This document shows, one piece after another, positions 40,503-48,563 of a stretch of DNA of 49,993 nucleotides. A program made the position numbers and the translations under genes. The stretch is from Actinophytocola sp. (lineage in GTDB: Bacteria > Actinomycetota > Actinomycetes > Mycobacteriales > Pseudonocardiaceae), in contig WHUB01000024.1 in assembly GCA_009377395.1 (NCBI GenBank), positions 1-49,993 of the forward strand. Direction: 5' to 3'. Numbering within the stretch: position 1 is the first letter of the stretch; each line of letters opens with the position of its first letter. Below the pieces are notes generated by a model. That model saw nothing but the letters and a program-made list of their open reading frames with translations, did not search any database and was not told the DNA's origin.

Positions 40503-41921
40503 TCTGCCCCCATCACCAACATTCCGGTGTGTCGCCGCGGGGGCGGTCCACTGGCCGCCGGTGCCGTGCATGTAGAACATGCACCGCGAGTCGACCGGGC
40601 CTTGCGGTGTGAACGTCATGGGCGTGGTGAGACCGCCGAGCCGTTCGCTCCGCACCTTGCGCAACTCCGTGATGATGGACGACCGGCTGATGTCGTCACC
40701 GGCCGCAGTCGCGGCCAGCTCGAACAGCTTGCCCGACGCCCAGCCCTGCGCCGCCGCCGGCCCCGGCGCCGAACCATCGCCATAACGCTGCCACGCCCCG
40801 GCGAACTCGTTGTAGGCCGGAGTGGACAATCCCGCGAACGGGAACACCGACATTCCCAGCAAGATGTCGCTCAACCCTGGCTTGCCGACCGCACTCGCCC
40901 GCATGGTCGACGAGATCTGCAGGTACTGCGGATCGTAGTTCTGCCGGTGACACGATGACGCCACCCGCTCCACTGTGCCCGGATCACCGACCACCATCAG
41001 CAGCTCGACCCCAGCATTGCGCGCCTGGATACACTCGGCCGTGTAGTCCGCCTGGAACACCGAGATCCTGGCCCGGTACTGCGGATCGAGCCCAGCGCGC
41101 TCGGCGCCGCCCTTGTCGAACAGCTCCCTCTCGACGAACGTGCATGACTGCGTCTCACTACAGAACAGCCCGCCGAACTTGTCACTCTTACCGTACTTCG
41201 CACCGATCACGGCAGTCCCGTAGATCTGCTCCGGCGACGCGGGGCACTGCCGGAACAGCACCGGGCTCTGTGTCCACTCAGGACCGCAACTACCGCCGAC
41301 TACCGGGACCTGCTTCTGCTCGACGTAACCGCGCCAGGAGTTCAGCGTCTCCACCACGGTCATCGCGGCCACGACCGCGACCGCGTTGTACTGCTCGACG
41401 AGCTGCTTCATCAAACTCCGCGCCTTGGACGCGTCACCGCCGTCGTCCATGACGATGACCTTGACCGGACGGCCGTTGATGCCACCGTGCGCGTTGACGT
41501 CCGCGCCCCACGCCTGGAGCGCCCGAGCGCCCTGCGCGAGCGCGGCGCCGCCCGGCCCGGAGTATGCCCCGACGGTGCCGACGACGATCGGCTCGCCGCT
41601 TGCCGCTCCACGCTGACCTCCGGTGGCGCCGACGCCCGACCCGGCGCTGCCGGCGGGGCCAGCCGCCTGCCCGGCCGGTCCCGCGCCTCGCGCAGCGCCG
41701 ACGACCGGACCCGATGTGGTACCCGGCCCTGCGGTCGCTCCCGGAATGTCGGCGACCGAGCCCGGCGCTCCCGGCATCGCCCCGGTGACAGCCGGTCCGG
41801 CGCCGGTGCCCACCGCGCGCACGATCTGATCATGGTCCACCCGTGTCCCGCAGGCGGCGATGGCGAGCGCGGTCACCGCGAACAGCGCCACCAGCACGCG
41901 AGTGCGTGTCCTCCTAAGCAT
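40440..41921 (-). CDS. ABC transporter substrate-binding lipoprotein (LivJ-type)
   Basis: 493 residues. A lipoprotein signal RVLVALFAVTALAIAAC (C24) leads into a ~75-residue Gly/Ala/Pro spacer and then the type-1 periplasmic binding domain: IVVGTVGAYSGPGGAALAQGARALQAW, INGRPVKVIVMDDGGDASKA. Extra cysteines occur in pairs. The ATG at 41921 has Shine-Dalgarno GGAGG. The C-terminal ~20 residues are encoded over the convergent MobC-like gene and may be foreign. Last gene of the Liv-type operon; its start overlaps livF by 8 bp. Confidence 0.87.
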   Translation of the reverse strand: MLRRTRTRVLVALFAVTALAIAACGTRVDHDQIVRAVGTGAGPAVTGAMPGAPGSVADIPGATAGPGTTSGPVVGAARGAGPAGQAAGPAGSAGSGVGATGGQRGAASGEPIVVGTVGAYSGPGGAALAQGARALQAWGADVNAHGGINGRPVKVIVMDDGGDASKARSLMKQLVEQYNAVAVVAAMTVVETLNSWRGYVEQKQVPVVGGSCGPEWTQSPVLFRQCPASPEQIYGTAVIGAKYGKSDKFGGLFCSETQSCTFVERELFDKGGAERAGLDPQYRARISVFQADYTAECIQARNAGVELLMVVGDPGTVERVASSCHRQNYDPQYLQISSTMRASAVGKPGLSDILLGMSVFPFAGLSTPAYNEFAGAWQRYGDGSAPGPAAAQGWASGKLFELAATAAGDDISRSSIITELRKVRSERLGGLTTPMTFTPQGPVDSRCMFYMHGTGGQWTAPAATHRNVGDGGRLCERLPSVIEAGACLIDITA

Positions 41922-42612
41922 GCGCACCTCCCATGTAGCGGGCCATCAGCCGTTCCGCGTCGAGCTCGCCCGGCTCGCCCGCGAACTCGATCCGCCCCCG
42001 CGCCAGCAGATACACGTAATCGGCCAGCTCCAGCGCCCGAGTGATGTACTGCTCGACCAGCAGCAACGCCCGCCCCTGCGCGGCCAGCGCCGCCAGCGAC
42101 TCGAAGATCTCGTCCACCACGACCGGCGCCAGCCCCATCGACACCTCGTCCAGCAGCACATAGGCCGGGTCCGTCACGTACGCGCGGCTCAGCGACAGCA
42201 TCTGCTGCTGCCCACCGGACAATGACCCGGCGAGCTGGCCGAGCTTCTCCCCGAGGATCGGGAACGCCGACACCGCCCGGTCCACCGCCGTCTCCGCATC
42301 GCCGTTGCCCGCCTGGATGATCAGGTTGTCCCGTACGCTGAGCGTCGGGAAGATGCCGCGTCCCTCCGGCACATGGCACACGCCCCGCTTGGCGAGCACG
42401 TGCGGCGGCTTGCCCGTGACGTCAGCGCCGTCGAGCGACATCCGTCCCTCGGCCGGCTTCAGCAACCCGGACGCCACCCGCAGCAGCGTGGTCTTACCCG
42501 CCCCGTTTGCGCCGAGCAGCGCCACCACCGACCGCGGCGGCACCCACAACGAGACGTCTCTGAGCACAGCCGTCTCGCCGTACCCGGCGCTGACATCGGT
42601 CAGCTCAAGCAT
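41914..42612 (-). CDS. livF: branched-chain-type ABC transporter ATPase LivF
   Basis: 232 residues. Walker A is GANGAGKTT (about 34-42), LSGGQQQML the signature motif and VLLDEVSMGLAP the Walker B/D-loop, with H-loop replaced by VEQY as is normal in LivF. CHVPEGRGIFPTLSVRDNL is the LivF-specific Q-loop region. Works with LivG as the motor heterodimer. Confidence 0.93.
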   Translation of the reverse strand: MLELTDVSAGYGETAVLRDVSLWVPPRSVVALLGANGAGKTTLLRVASGLLKPAEGRMSLDGADVTGKPPHVLAKRGVCHVPEGRGIFPTLSVRDNLIIQAGNGDAETAVDRAVSAFPILGEKLGQLAGSLSGGQQQMLSLSRAYVTDPAYVLLDEVSMGLAPVVVDEIFESLAALAAQGRALLLVEQYITRALELADYVYLLARGRIEFAGEPGELDAERLMARYMGGAHA

Positions 42613-43375
42613 TCGCCGCCTCCGATCCCAGATAGGCGGCGCGCACCACGTCGCTGCCGCGCACCTCGTCCGGACTGCCCTCGAAGATCAGCTTGCCGAA
42701 GTCGAGCACGTAGAGGTACTCGCAGATCGCCATCACCAGCGACATGTCGTGCTCGACCAGCAGCACACCGCAGCCGCGCTCGCCGACCACCCTGCTGACC
42801 AACTGTCCGAACCGGACGGTCTCCGCAGTGTCCAACCCGGACGACGGCTCATCGAGCAGCAGCATCGAGAACCCGCCCGCCAGCACCCGGCCGAGGTCGA
42901 CCCGGCGCCGCTGCCCGGTGGACAACCTGCCCGCCGCCTCCCGGCGCAGCTCCCCCAGCTCGCACAGCTCCAGGACCTCCTCCGTCGCCGCACGTACCGC
43001 CTTGCGCTCGGCGCGCGAGGCCACCAGCTGCTTGAGCGGGTTCCCGCGCGCGAGCCTGGCCTCGAGCCCGAGCGCGATGTTCTGCTCGACCGTCAGCGAG
43101 TCGAACAGGTCCATCCGCTGGAAGGTGCGGCCGAGCCCGCGCCTCGCCCGCGCCGCGGGCGAGCGCCTCGTGACGTCGTGGCCGAACAGGCTCACCGTGC
43201 CCTCCGACGGCCGCAGCAGTCCCGAGCAGGCGTTGAACGTCGTGGTCTTGCCTGCCCCGTTCGGGCCGATCAGCCCGGTCACCCTACCCTGCGGCGCCTC
43301 GAGCGTCACCCCGTCGACGGCGGTCAGCCCGCCGAACCGGATGGTCAGCCCGTCGACCCGCAGCCCGGCGCTCAT
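42605..43375 (-). CDS. livG: branched-chain-type ABC transporter ATPase LivG
   Basis: 256 residues. Walker A GPNGAGKTTT (about 37-46), Q-loop LGRTFQRMDLFDSLTVEQNIALGLEARL, signature LSTGQRRRVDLGRVLA (STGQ instead of SGGQ), Walker B MLLLDEPSSGLD, H-loop VEHDMSLV. Overlaps livF (8 bp) and the fused permease (4 bp). Confidence 0.93.
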   Translation of the reverse strand: MSAGLRVDGLTIRFGGLTAVDGVTLEAPQGRVTGLIGPNGAGKTTTFNACSGLLRPSEGTVSLFGHDVTRRSPAARARRGLGRTFQRMDLFDSLTVEQNIALGLEARLARGNPLKQLVASRAERKAVRAATEEVLELCELGELRREAAGRLSTGQRRRVDLGRVLAGGFSMLLLDEPSSGLDTAETVRFGQLVSRVVGERGCGVLLVEHDMSLVMAICEYLYVLDFGKLIFEGSPDEVRGSDVVRAAYLGSEAANA

Positions 43376-45324
43376 CGGGGCGTTCCGATCCGCACCCGCG
43401 CGCCCGCGAGCTCGCGGTGACCGTTCGCCGAGACCGTCGCGGCGAGCCGTTCCGCCGCCGCGCTGGTCGCGCCGATCCGCTCGGCCGCCCGCGACCCGGT
43501 GTCCTCGTCCTCCTCGGCCGCACCGGTCGGACGCGCACCCGCCTGGTGCAGCGCCACCAGCAGCGCGCCGAGACCGAAGAACACCGGCATCCAGGCGACC
43601 ATCGCGCCGCCGCTGCCGTAGGCGGGCGCCACCGCGAGGAACAGCGCCGCCAGCACCGGCGCCGCCGAGCGCGCCATCGCGAACAGCACCAGCACCGCGA
43701 GCCAGATCAGCGAGTTGTACGCCGTGAACGGCGTGCCGGTCGCCGACAGGCTCTGCGCGGCATACAGCGAGCCCGCTATCCCGGCGAGGAACGCCGAGAT
43801 GGCGAACACCGTGACCCTGGTGACGTTCACGCCGAGCCCCAGGGTGGTCAGTGTGGTCGGCGAGTCGGCCATCGCGCGCAGCAGCCTGCCGAGCCTGCTC
43901 CGGTTGACCACCGCGACGAGCAGACCGCCCACCACCGCGAAGCCGAGCAGCACGTAGTAGAACGACGTCTCCGACGCGAACCCCTCCGGCCGGGTCGCCG
44001 CCAGCGTGCTGGTCGCGCCGAACATGAAGTCGGCGCGGTAGACGACCTGCTCCAGCAGCAGCCCGAACCCGAACGTGCCGAGCGCGAGGTACAGCCCGGA
44101 CAGCCGAATCGCGGGCACCGCGACCAGCATCCCGACCGGCACCGCGATCACCCCGGCGAGCAGCACGGCGAGCAGCCACGGCAGTCCGGCGCCGACGGCG
44201 AGGTGCGAGAACGAGGCCGCGCCGACGGCGACCAGCCCGGCGTGGGCGAGCGACGTCTGTCCGGAGGTGTGCACCAGCAGATGCAACGACGCGAAGATCA
44301 GCACGAACACCAGCGCGTTGGACCACACCGGCAGCTTCGCGCCCACCAGCATCGGCACCGCGACCGCGAACCCGAGCGTGGCCAGCACGACCAGCCGGGT
44401 CGCGACCGGCCCGAGCAACGGCGCCGAGACCGGCGCCCTGCGGTGGGTGCCGACCTCGACCAGCCGCCGTTTCCCCGCCACGAGCAGCACCACGAACAGC
44501 ACGATGAACGGGATCGCGGGCGGCAGTCCGGCCAGCGTCTCGGAGCCGACGACGAACTTCGTCGCCAGCGCGGCAAGCAGCCCGACCAGCAGCCCACCGG
44601 CGTACGTGGCGGGCAGGCTGCGGAACAGGCCCACCGCGGCCGCGCCGTACGCCTGCACGACCAGCAGCGTCAGCAGCAGCGCGTCCAGCCCGATCAGCGG
44701 GGCGAGCAGCAGCCCGGAGATCGCGGCGAACCAGGCGCCGATCAGCCACGCCCAGCGACGCACCGCGACCGGCCCGGTGCCGGACAGCGACAGCAGGTCG
44801 GGGTTGTCGACGACCGCGCGCATCCGCACCCCGAGCCGGGAGCGCCGGAAGAACAGGTAGAACGCCAGCGCGCCGGTCGCGGCGACAGCCGTCGAGACGA
44901 GCTGGTCGATGCCGACCTGGATGCCGAGCACCGACACGGTGTCGACCGGCAGGAACGCGGGGAACGACCGGCTCTGCGCGCCGTAGTGCGCCAGCAGCGC
45001 GCTGGTGATCGCGAGTTGCAGCCCGATGGTCGCGACGATCTTCATGGTGACCGTCGCGCTGGCGAGCCGGGTGGCGATCCGCTCGAACACCAGCGCGAGC
45101 AGCGGCGGCAGCACCACCAAAACCAGCGCGAGCGCGACCGGCCACGGCAGGCCGCGCAGCACGTGCAGATCGTAGTAGGCGTAGGCGGCGAGTGCGGCGA
45201 TCGAGCCGTGGGCGAAGTTGAAGATGCCGGACGTCTTGTACGTCAGCACGAGGCCCATCGCGGCCAGCCCGTAGACCGACCCGGTGGTGATGCCGATGAT
45301 GACGAAGGGCAGAAGGTCGTTCAT
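43372..45324 (-). CDS. fused LivH-LivM permease
   Basis: 650 residues, about twice a single permease. Residues 1 to about 290 are LivH-like (IIGITTGSVYGLAAMGLVLTYKTSGIFNFAHGSIAALAAY, then MRAVVDNPDLLSLSGT), and about 330-610 are LivM-like (LHLLVHTSGQTSLAHAGLVAVGA, LYLALGTFGFGLLLEQVVY, RLLRAMADSPTTLTTLG). Each half has the EAA-like cytosolic loop (MRAVVDN / LRAMADS). A ~40-residue charged tail follows. Normally two genes; the fusion fixes 1:1 stoichiometry. ATG at 45324 overlaps the upstream stop. Confidence 0.92.
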   Translation of the reverse strand: MNDLLPFVIIGITTGSVYGLAAMGLVLTYKTSGIFNFAHGSIAALAAYAYYDLHVLRGLPWPVALALVLVVLPPLLALVFERIATRLASATVTMKIVATIGLQLAITSALLAHYGAQSRSFPAFLPVDTVSVLGIQVGIDQLVSTAVAATGALAFYLFFRRSRLGVRMRAVVDNPDLLSLSGTGPVAVRRWAWLIGAWFAAISGLLLAPLIGLDALLLTLLVVQAYGAAAVGLFRSLPATYAGGLLVGLLAALATKFVVGSETLAGLPPAIPFIVLFVVLLVAGKRRLVEVGTHRRAPVSAPLLGPVATRLVVLATLGFAVAVPMLVGAKLPVWSNALVFVLIFASLHLLVHTSGQTSLAHAGLVAVGAASFSHLAVGAGLPWLLAVLLAGVIAVPVGMLVAVPAIRLSGLYLALGTFGFGLLLEQVVYRADFMFGATSTLAATRPEGFASETSFYYVLLGFAVVGGLLVAVVNRSRLGRLLRAMADSPTTLTTLGLGVNVTRVTVFAISAFLAGIAGSLYAAQSLSATGTPFTAYNSLIWLAVLVLFAMARSAAPVLAALFLAVAPAYGSGGAMVAWMPVFFGLGALLVALHQAGARPTGAAEEDEDTGSRAAERIGATSAAAERLAATVSANGHRELAGARVRIGTPR

Positions 45325-45761
45325 AGCTGGCACACCGCACACACCGCGCAGGGCTCGCCGTCGCCGAGCGCGGCGGGCTGGACGTCCTTGCCCGCCACCA
45401 GCGGGCAGCCGGGGTCGTGCACCTTGCGCATGCCGGCCGCGCGCACCAGCGGCAGCGACGCCGTGTCCTGCCGCCGTGGCGGGGGCGCGGGCAGCGGTTC
45501 GGCGGGGGTGTCCAGCGACACCAGGCTCGCCCGGCGCTGCCCGATCGTGCGGCGTAGCCGCAGCAGCCACAAGCACAGCCCGATGCCGGACACGCCGAGA
45601 CCGGCCACGGCGAGCGTCGCCCAGCCGGCCTGCCGGGTCAGCGACGCGGCCCCGGCCGCGCCGAACCAGGCCGCCACGATCATGATCACCCCGACCAGCG
45701 CGGTGAGGCAGACCGAGATGACGTCGGCGTCACGCCACGGTGCGGGCTGCGCGGACGTCAC
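45321..45761 (-). CDS. small membrane protein with C-terminal His/Cys cluster
   Basis: 146 residues. Two hydrophobic helices (VISVCLTALVGVIMIVAAWFG and GWATLAVAGLGVSGIGLCLWLL) are followed by a cytosolic linker and a C-terminal cluster VHDPGCPLVAGKDV...GEPCAVCAVCQL. The H-x3-C ... C-x2-C spacing resembles small zinc-binding (Ada- or ribbon-like) motifs. I do not recognise a family. GTG start overlaps the upstream gene (GTGA) and the stop overlaps the permease, so it is a full member of the transporter operon. Confidence 0.75.
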   Translation of the reverse strand: MTSAQPAPWRDADVISVCLTALVGVIMIVAAWFGAAGAASLTRQAGWATLAVAGLGVSGIGLCLWLLRLRRTIGQRRASLVSLDTPAEPLPAPPPRRQDTASLPLVRAAGMRKVHDPGCPLVAGKDVQPAALGDGEPCAVCAVCQL

Positions 45762-46135
45762 GGCCGCTCCCCGACCGCTGCCTTCTCCGGTGCCGTCCGG
45801 CCGCCGTTCTGCCGGTCGAGCCGGGTCGTCGGCTGGTCGTCCGGCACCGCGGGCTCCTCGTCGCCCTGCCAGGGGCTGTCGCGGATGGCCCGCTCGATGC
45901 GGTCCAGCTTGCGCCATTCGTCGCGCAGGTCGGCCGACAGCCACAGCGTGGCGGACACGCCGAGCAGGAAGAGCGCGCCGATGCCGCCGCTGATCAGGTA
46001 CGGCAGCTGCTCGGCGGGGAACGGCGTGCCGCTGACGCCGTACCAGCCGATGATCAGCACCAGCACGCCGGCGAGCGCCGTCGCGGTGGCGAGCAGCCGG
46101 TCCCACTGGCTGCGCGCCCTGGTCATGAGGTCCAT
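45758..46135 (-). CDS. small two-helix membrane protein of the Liv-type operon
   Basis: 125 residues. Two helices (LLATATALAGVLVLIIGWYGV and LPYLISGGIGALFLLGVSATLWL) followed by a charged cytosolic tail (LRDEWRKLDRIERAIRD...). No family is recognised. The ATG at 46126 is also possible: it would overlap the preceding stop as ATGA, as at several junctions here. The topology mirrors the next gene's product, so the two may form a heteromer. Confidence 0.75.
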   Translation of the reverse strand: MDLMTRARSQWDRLLATATALAGVLVLIIGWYGVSGTPFPAEQLPYLISGGIGALFLLGVSATLWLSADLRDEWRKLDRIERAIRDSPWQGDEEPAVPDDQPTTRLDRQNGGRTAPEKAAVGERP

Positions 46136-47385
46136 CGTGTCTTCACTCCCAACAGCCGCAGCATGGTGGCGCCGACGACCAAGGCCAGCGCGCCGAACAC
46201 GATCGCCAGGTACAGCGCGCCGACGCCCATCGGAATCGGGACGGCCGCCTGCCGCACCGCCTGGGTGGTGGCCGGTGGCGCGGCGGCGGGCGCGGTCGCC
46301 GGTTGTGGCGCCGACACCGGAGCCGGTGCTGGTGCCGCCGGGCTCGGTGCCGCCACCGCCCCACCTGCCGATGTGCCGCCCTGCGCCGGTGGCTGCGGGT
46401 CTACCGAGGGCACCGGCGGGATCGCGAAGCCGCCCGGGTTGAGGGCGGTGTCCCTGACCGGCGCGACGGCGGCGAAGGCACGCCCGAGGGTGTAGGTGGC
46501 GGTGTAGGTCGCGCCGGAGCCGGTGTTCGTGTGCTGGGCGACGATCTGGATGCCGGCGGACAGCACGCCGTCGCTGGTCTTCCGCGCGGCGAGGTAGTCG
46601 ACGTGGATACCGGCCTTGGCCAGCTCCTCGGCCGGGTTCTGCTCGGGCACGCCGATGGTCTCGCCCGCCGCCTCGACGCCGTCCGGCGTGATCACGACCT
46701 CGGTGTCACCGACCGTGGTCCGGCCGATCTCCAGCGTCGAGTTCCGTCGAATCTTTCCGCCGGTCAGCTCGGCGGTCGCCATGCTGTGCACCTGGCCCAG
46801 CGTCAGCACGTTGTTGATCGTCAACGGCCGGGTGTCGCTGCTCGCCAGCGAGCGGGCCGACTTCGCGTCGGGGTCCACGCTGGCCTCGGCGATCGACGTC
46901 GTGACGCCGGAGCCGCCCACGTCCTGCGGCGCGCCGCTGCGGGCGCTCGCGGCGCTCGACGTCTCCGAGCTGCTGGCCCGCAGGTCGTAGCCGGGACCGC
47001 TGGCCTCGCCGGAGTCGTTGGCGGGATGCCGGGATGCCGCGTACGCCGGGTAGCCGGGCACCGGCTGGCCGATCCGCTGGCCGAGCAGACCGGGCACCGC
47101 GATGACCGTTTCGCCCGGATAGGGACTACTGGCGAACGCCTGCGAGTCCCGCACGATGTAGTCGACACACGCCTGCGCGACCGGCACTCCGGCCCCAGCC
47201 GGCGCGGCGAGCAGCAGGTTGTCGCTCGCGCTCACCGTGACCTGGATGCCGACCGCCGAGCCGACGACCGGGCAGCCACCGCCGGGTTCCGTGGTGGCCG
47301 ACGCGCCCGGGGGCAGGGCGGTGAGCAGCAGCCCGGCCGAGGCCACGGCGGCCGCCACCCTGCGGCCGATTCCGCTGCGAGTCAC
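46123..47385 (-). CDS. secreted, C-terminally anchored protein heading the Liv-type operon
   Basis: 420 residues. A signal peptide (to about residue 30, GASATT) and one C-terminal helix (GALYLAIVFGALALVVGATML, then basic residues) enclose an extracytoplasmic beta-rich domain (about 35-330, containing VHSMATAELTGGKIRRNSTLEIGRTTVGDTEVVITPDG) and a Pro/Ala-rich stalk. I do not recognise the domain. It is the first of seven overlapping genes for an ABC importer, so it may capture or guide the substrate at the surface. GTG at 47385 has Shine-Dalgarno GAGGAGGTG. Confidence 0.78.
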   Translation of the reverse strand: MTRSGIGRRVAAAVASAGLLLTALPPGASATTEPGGGCPVVGSAVGIQVTVSASDNLLLAAPAGAGVPVAQACVDYIVRDSQAFASSPYPGETVIAVPGLLGQRIGQPVPGYPAYAASRHPANDSGEASGPGYDLRASSSETSSAASARSGAPQDVGGSGVTTSIAEASVDPDAKSARSLASSDTRPLTINNVLTLGQVHSMATAELTGGKIRRNSTLEIGRTTVGDTEVVITPDGVEAAGETIGVPEQNPAEELAKAGIHVDYLAARKTSDGVLSAGIQIVAQHTNTGSGATYTATYTLGRAFAAVAPVRDTALNPGGFAIPPVPSVDPQPPAQGGTSAGGAVAAPSPAAPAPAPVSAPQPATAPAAAPPATTQAVRQAAVPIPMGVGALYLAIVFGALALVVGATMLRLLGVKTRWTS

Positions 47386-47436
47386 CGCGACACCTCCTCA
47401 TCAGGATGGGTGTTACCGGGTACAACGACCCAGAAC

Positions 47437-47450
47437 GGAAACAGGTTCTA
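47437..47450. promoter_or_regulatory. KstR-like operator upstream of the Liv-type operon
   Basis: GGAAACAGGTTCTA contains the AACnnGTT core and fits TnnAACnnGTTnnA except at the first base. It lies 52 bp upstream of the first gene and overlaps the stop of the phosphotransferase gene. TAACAC (47416-47411, - strand) is a candidate -10. Confidence 0.45.
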
Positions 47451-48560
47451 CTTTTTGGCAAGCTCGGCGGAGTCCCAGTAGGTCCCGTCGAGCAGCACCT
47501 CCAGCGAGGCACGGTCGTAGAGCACGTCGTCGGGGTCCTCAGGTGGTTCCCGCTCCCCGAGCAGGATCTGCCGCTGCGTCATCCGCGCCATCACGATCGC
47601 GTTGCGCAACGCCGCGTAGACGAGGTAGAAGCCCAGGTCCCGCACCCGGTAGCCGGTGACGGCCTCGTAGGCCGTCGTCACGTCGCCGGGCCGCAGGAAG
47701 CCGGGCAGCCCGTCGAGCCCGGCCGTGGCGGCCAGGTCCTCGAAGAACCGGTGGTGATACAGCAGCCAGCCGAGGTCGAGCTCGCGCGGGCCGAGTGCGG
47801 CCATCTCCCAGTCGAGGACGCCGACCGGGCGGAAGTCGCGGTAGATGATGTTGCCGATCCTGGCGTCGCCCCAGCTGATCACCGCAGGGCCTTCCTCGGC
47901 CGGCCAGTGCTCGTCGAGCCAGGCAAAGCCCCGCTCGATCAGCGGGCAGCGCCACTCCCGGGCCACCCAGCGGTAGTAGTCGCGCTGCTCGCCGACGTGC
48001 CGCCGCAGCGGTGTCGGCTCGTCGCGGTCGTAGCCGAGGAACGCCAGCTCCTCGCCGGGCAGGTCGATGTCGTGGATGCCCGCGATGACCTCGACCGTGC
48101 TCTGCTGCAACCGGGCCCGGTCGGCCGGCTCCGCCTCGGCGACCCAGCCGCCGAAGTTGTACGGCATGACGTCCGGCGGGATGTCGCCGTCGACGCGGGC
48201 CATGACGAACAGCGGCGAACCGGCCACCTCGCCCTCGGCGTCGCACCACAGCATCGGCGGCACCAGCACGTCGGAGTGCTCGGCGACCAGCCGCATCAGC
48301 CGGAACTGCCGTGGCAGGTCGTAGCTCGGGAACACCGGCACCGCGTCAGGCTGCGGCGCGAGCCGGGCGACGCAGCCGAGCGTGCCGTGCGTCGCGGTGG
48401 TGAGCTCGAAGGTCACCGTCTCGCTGGACATGCCGTTGCCGCCCGGTGGTTCGACCGGGCCGACGACCGGCTCCGCGCCAACCGGCAGCACGCCGCGCAG
48501 CCACGCCTGCAACCGGCGGCGCAGCTCCTCGTGATCGCGGGTCACGATGCGAAGGTCCAT
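47448..48560 (-). CDS. phosphotransferase family protein (APH/FadE36-like)
   Basis: 370 residues of the aminoglycoside phosphotransferase/kinase fold: PPGGNGMSSETVTFEL near the start, SPLFVMARVDGDIPPDVMPY, then the catalytic loop SWGDARIGNIIYRDFRPVGVLDWEMAALGPRELDLGWLLY. The catalytic loop has WGD in place of HGD, as in the acyl-CoA-metabolism-associated subgroup; D and N for ATP/Mg are kept. The substrate of the subgroup is unknown. It lies 3 bp after the aldehyde dehydrogenase gene. Confidence 0.83.
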   Translation of the reverse strand: MDLRIVTRDHEELRRRLQAWLRGVLPVGAEPVVGPVEPPGGNGMSSETVTFELTTATHGTLGCVARLAPQPDAVPVFPSYDLPRQFRLMRLVAEHSDVLVPPMLWCDAEGEVAGSPLFVMARVDGDIPPDVMPYNFGGWVAEAEPADRARLQQSTVEVIAGIHDIDLPGEELAFLGYDRDEPTPLRRHVGEQRDYYRWVAREWRCPLIERGFAWLDEHWPAEEGPAVISWGDARIGNIIYRDFRPVGVLDWEMAALGPRELDLGWLLYHHRFFEDLAATAGLDGLPGFLRPGDVTTAYEAVTGYRVRDLGFYLVYAALRNAIVMARMTQRQILLGEREPPEDPDDVLYDRASLEVLLDGTYWDSAELAKK

Positions 48561-48563
48561 GGC

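Noticed and set aside
43417-45993. 858-codon open frame on the + strand opposite the fused permease
   Set aside because: Rich in Arg, Gln and Glu repeats with no domain; it is the complement of the hydrophobic permease codons.
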